64,000 bases of DNA from Niebla homalea. Lineage: Eukaryota > Ascomycota > Lecanoromycetes > Lecanorales > Ramalinaceae. The notes below the pieces were generated by a model. The model ran no database searches, was not told where the DNA came from, and saw only the letters and a list, made by a program, of their open reading frames with translations. The position numbers and the translations under genes were made by a program. The stretch is from contig JAHGAU010000011.1 in assembly GCA_019925105.1 (NCBI GenBank), positions 1,426,001 to 1,490,000 on the forward strand. Direction: 5' to 3'. Shown piece after piece: positions 60,600-64,000 of the stretch (position 1 is the first letter of the stretch; every line of letters starts with the position of its first letter).

Positions 60600-62300
60600 C
60601 GTTAACGCCATAAGGTAAATAAAACCTTTTTCCTGTAAAATTATTTTCTTTTAAACCTTTTTTATATAGTTTTTTTAATTTAATTTTTTATTAATTTATA
60701 AATTAATTATTTTAATATTGGTTTCCGGTTTTATTATTATATTATTTAAATCTACTATAATTATTATATTATATAACTTCGGGCTTTTTATTATATAAAT
60801 AAGCTTATATTTATATAAGGTAAATTAAGTTTTATATATTTTTATTTATTATAAATAAATTTTATAAGCTTATTTTAACTTTAAATAATTTATATAAGTA
60901 AACGTATTATAAGTTAATAGGTAAATATCGTTAATAAAGCTTTTTACTTAAACTTTTTATTTTAATTTTATTAAGTTTTTAATAAACGGGTTATTAAAGA
61001 ATAAGAATAAAATTAAGGAAATAAATAACTTTTAAAGAATCCTTATTATTACGGGTTTTATTATATTTATCTTTTATCTTAAGTTAATTAACGTTATTTA
61101 ATTATTTAAGAAACTTTTTATTTAATTTATAAAGAAAAATAAAACCCTTTTTTTTTCCGTAAATTATATAGTAATTTTTAATAATTTATTTTATTAAACG
61201 CCCTTAAAATATTTAAAAAGAAAAGACTTATAACGTACTTTTTCTTATAATTTTATATCGTATATATATTATCGATTAAGCCTTTAAGAACCGTTTCTAT
61301 TAATTATCCTTTTCTTATTTTTATTTATTAATTAAAAAGCAATTTATACCTTTTACGTAATTATTTAAAATCTTTATAATTATTGTTTTTAAAGCCTTTT
61401 TTAACGTATAAAGGAATATTATAAATTTATACGATTTTACTTTTAAGTAATTTAACTTAACCGGCTTTTTAAAAATAATTATTTTAACCTCCTTAAATTT
61501 ACGGAAGTAATATCCTATATTAAAGTAAACTTAAAATAAATAAATAAAAACCTTTTTAAATAATAACGTTATTATAAATAGGAACTTATTTAATATATTG
61601 TTAAATCCGGGAATTTTATTTTTCTTTAATTTATTAATTATTTTAATTATTATTTTTTAAGTTATTATTTTACTTATTATTATTAATTTAAAATATATCG
61701 TATTATCAATATTTATTAAATTAGCTTCCGGTAATAAAGGAAAAAACGCCCCTTTAAAAGCCTTAATTTTACCGTTAAAGATATTTATTATTATACCGTT
61801 TAATCTTTTTAAAAATAAAAACTTAAAGATAAATTTAAGTTTTTTATTTTATTTTTTATTATATTTTATTAACTTTTAAATATTATAAAATGAAACCGTT
61901 AAGTTATATATTATAGCCCGGAAATACGTTTATTTAACCTTTTAAATAATTTTTTTTTTTTCTTTTTAAGCTTTTTTTAATCGTTAAAGCGTTTTCCGGT
62001 TTTTATATTTAATAATTAACTTTATAAGCGTTTTTACCTTTATAATCGTTTTTATATATTTTTTATTTTAATAAGTTTTAATTCTTTAAGATAACTTTAT
62101 TATTAAGATTATAACGTTAATTACTTTATTTAAAGTTTTTATTATCCGTTTTATAAAATAATTAATCTATCCTTTATTATTAAACCGGGGAAACTTTATT
62201 AATTAAAATATTATTTTTACCGTTTTTATAAATATTTTAATTTCTTTAATCGTTTTTTACGTTTATTTAAATAATAAAAGCGGAGTTATATTAACGGATT
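60600..62300 (-). pseudogene. LINE (-) reverse transcriptase relic
   Basis: Palm at 60925-60945, thumb at about 60320-60600, fingers up to about 62200, positions inferred by collinearity with the copy at 46899. Stops throughout. Confidence 0.7.
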
Positions 62301-62859
62301 AATTTAAAGTTATTTATATCGGGATATAATTTAAATCGTATTTTAGGTTCTCTTAAAGTCTATATATTATAATTAAGTTAATAATATTTTCTGAGTTAAA
62401 TATTAAGTTAATTATAATTTTAAGTTTATAACTTTTTTATATAATAGCCTTTTTTAATATTAATAATATAAAATTAAATTATATAATAATTATTAATAAC
62501 TCTTTAAATTTAATATAATTAATTATATAACCATCTTTATTTTATTAAATATAATAAAGATTAAAGTCCTTTATTAAGAAATATTTATTAAATATAATTA
62601 TAATATCCTTAAGTAACGGATTTATAAAGGGTTTTTTCTTATTAATTAATAACGGATTATATATATTATAAATATTTAAATTACTTTTAATATCCCCTTT
62701 TATATAATCCGGAGCGTATATAGGTTCCCTTTATAATAAATAACGTCTTAATTATTTATATTTAATTTTTTATTAATAAAGAAGTATATTTATATTATCT
62801 TATTACCTTTAAAGGCTAAATAGAAATTATTTCCCGGGTTAATTAAAAAGTAAATATAC

Positions 62860-64000
62860 GGACTATATAACGGTTTTTATATCGCTATAATATTAATATT
62901 TTTTACTTTTTTAAATTTAAATATTAATATTATAACTTTAATTACTTCCTTATATACGTTGTATTATATTATTTTTAAAAGTATAAATATATTAAATATT
63001 AACGTTTATTAAGCTTTTTTTATTAACTTTTATTTATATAAATAATCTTTCCTTAAAGTTAAACGTTATTTATTTTAATTTTTTTATTATAATAGTAATC
63101 CCGGTTGGGCGGCCGGCCTTAAAGGTTAATATCGCTATAAGTTTTTTTTATATTATTAATTATTATACTTTACTTTTCCCTGTTTAATAAGTTTTATTTA
63201 CGTTTTAAGACCGTCTTTAATTATTTTGCCGGTTTAAGTTTATACGAGTTATAACGTTAAATTTTAATTATTATCTTAATTTTTTTATATTAAGTTTTTT
63301 TTATTTTTACCGTATATTATAAGTTTTACGTTAAGTAATTATTATTATTATATACTATATATTTCGGCGTATTCTTCGTTAAGCTTTTTATTATTAAGTT
63401 AATGTATTTATATATATTATGCCCTTTAATATATATCGCGTACTTTATATTATTAAAATATTTTATAATAATATATTTATATTTTTAATATTTAAAGTAT
63501 TAATAAATATTTATTATCCGGTTTTAAGGTTTCGTTAATTTAAGGGATTTACCCTTTAATATTTTTTTTATTAAGGATATTATTATATATCCTTATTAAT
63601 ATTACGTTTAAGATAACCGTAAAGTATCTCTTTATATAATTGAAAGCGTTTAACCTTTTTATTATAAAAAGGAAATTATAATTAATAATCTTTAACTTAA
63701 GGTAAAAGACCGTATTCTTTTTTCTTTATCCGCTTTAAAGTAACTTTCTTTTTTTTCCCCTATAAACTTTATTAAATATATCCCGTTTACCGTAATAGCG
63801 AAGGATTAATTTAATATTTTTGCCGTTTTATACCCCTTTTTATTAGTTTATCCTTTTAATTTCTTTAATTTTTTTTTTATTTTTAATAAAATTATATTAA
63901 GGAGGATATCCCGTTTTATAGTTTATATACCGTAATAATTTACTCTATTAATAATTCTCTTATTACCTTAAACGCCTTTATTAATTATAATGGGTTTATT
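62860..64000 (-). pseudogene. LINE (-) ORF1 relic, partial
   Basis: Corresponds to 50900-52000 of the 46.9-kb copy. The zinc-knuckle region is near 63370-63520. A GC-rich GGTTGGGCGGCCGGCC stretch at 63103-63117 (+) is an unmutated patch in CG context. The start lies outside the window. Confidence 0.65.

Larger units (their letters stand above)
59126..64000 (-). mobile_element. LINE (-) running off the window
   Basis: The tail (TTGATTGATTAATTGATTT on the + strand) starts at about 59128 and the element extends to the window end. The C-terminal block is at about 59870-59960. The RT active site reads ALLTIFT-like sequence at 60925-60945. The DFN-type endonuclease block is near 62555-62575, and zinc-knuckle remnants of ORF1 are at 63370-63520. 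It is collinear with 46899-52670, so about 0.9 kb of ORF1 5' part is expected beyond 64000. It is more heavily mutated than the 46.9-kb copy. The open frame at 59141-59377 (+) is antisense to the 3' UTR. Confidence 0.9.

Overview
The window looks like a gene-free, AT-rich block of a filamentous ascomycete (Pezizomycotina-type) genome that has been heavily altered by repeat-induced point mutation (RIP). CA and TG dinucleotides are conspicuously rare, TA is everywhere and CG survives. That is the CpA-to-TpA pattern of RIP. Almost every ancestral CAA, CAG or TGG codon is now a stop, and conserved acidic motifs read as Asn. I see no intact host gene, tRNA or rRNA. What remains is layer upon layer of dead transposable elements, plus short GC-rich islands that largely escaped mutation. 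No species can be named from this.

Layout. 1-900 is unidentified mutated DNA. 900-4470 holds a Copia gag-pol relic (Copia-A, +). 4470-5835 is a GC-rich minisatellite island. 5838-6866 is the RNase H end, polypurine tract and 162-bp LTR of another Copia (Copia-D), which sits in a LINE 3' fragment (to 7161). From 7162 to 32362 there is a deep nest. A + strand Copia-B (7162-11800 and 31776-32362) is split by a - strand Copia-B (11801-31775, 142-bp LTRs, TSD TTTAT). That copy is itself split by a 12.4-kb hAT-like DNA transposon (12704-25124, TSD ACTTTAGG) and by a 5'-truncated LINE (27660-28859). The hAT element in turn contains a full-length LINE (16796-23246), which contains a LINE 3' fragment (20072-20720).

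32363-43900 is a patchwork: unidentified DNA with a 130-bp direct repeat, inverted Copia-C gag/protease pieces, a 484-bp non-autonomous relative of the hAT (35031-35514), a LINE EN-RT fragment (35515-37309), an LTR-like sequence (37310-37436), a complete 2.1-kb non-autonomous LTR element with TSD CCCTT (38655-40780), a 717-bp terminal-inverted-repeat element (40809-41525), a Ty3/Gypsy pol fragment on the - strand (41526-43170) and two little-mutated islands (43184-43293, 43685-43893). From 44350 to the end the DNA is almost all LINE: a full-length + copy (44350-46898 and 52671-55958) split by a full-length - copy (46899-52670), then three 3' fragments, and a - strand copy running off the window at 64000.

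The elements do not work together as genes. The useful content is the insertion history, readable from target-site duplications, and the contrast between mutated repeats and the unmutated islands, which share a sequence module with one another. Short open frames in the block are fragments or antisense shadows of dead elements. I found no convincing new biological system. The best leads are the hAT/miniature pair with GGGATGGGAT subterminal repeats and the module shared between islands at 5 kb and 41 kb.
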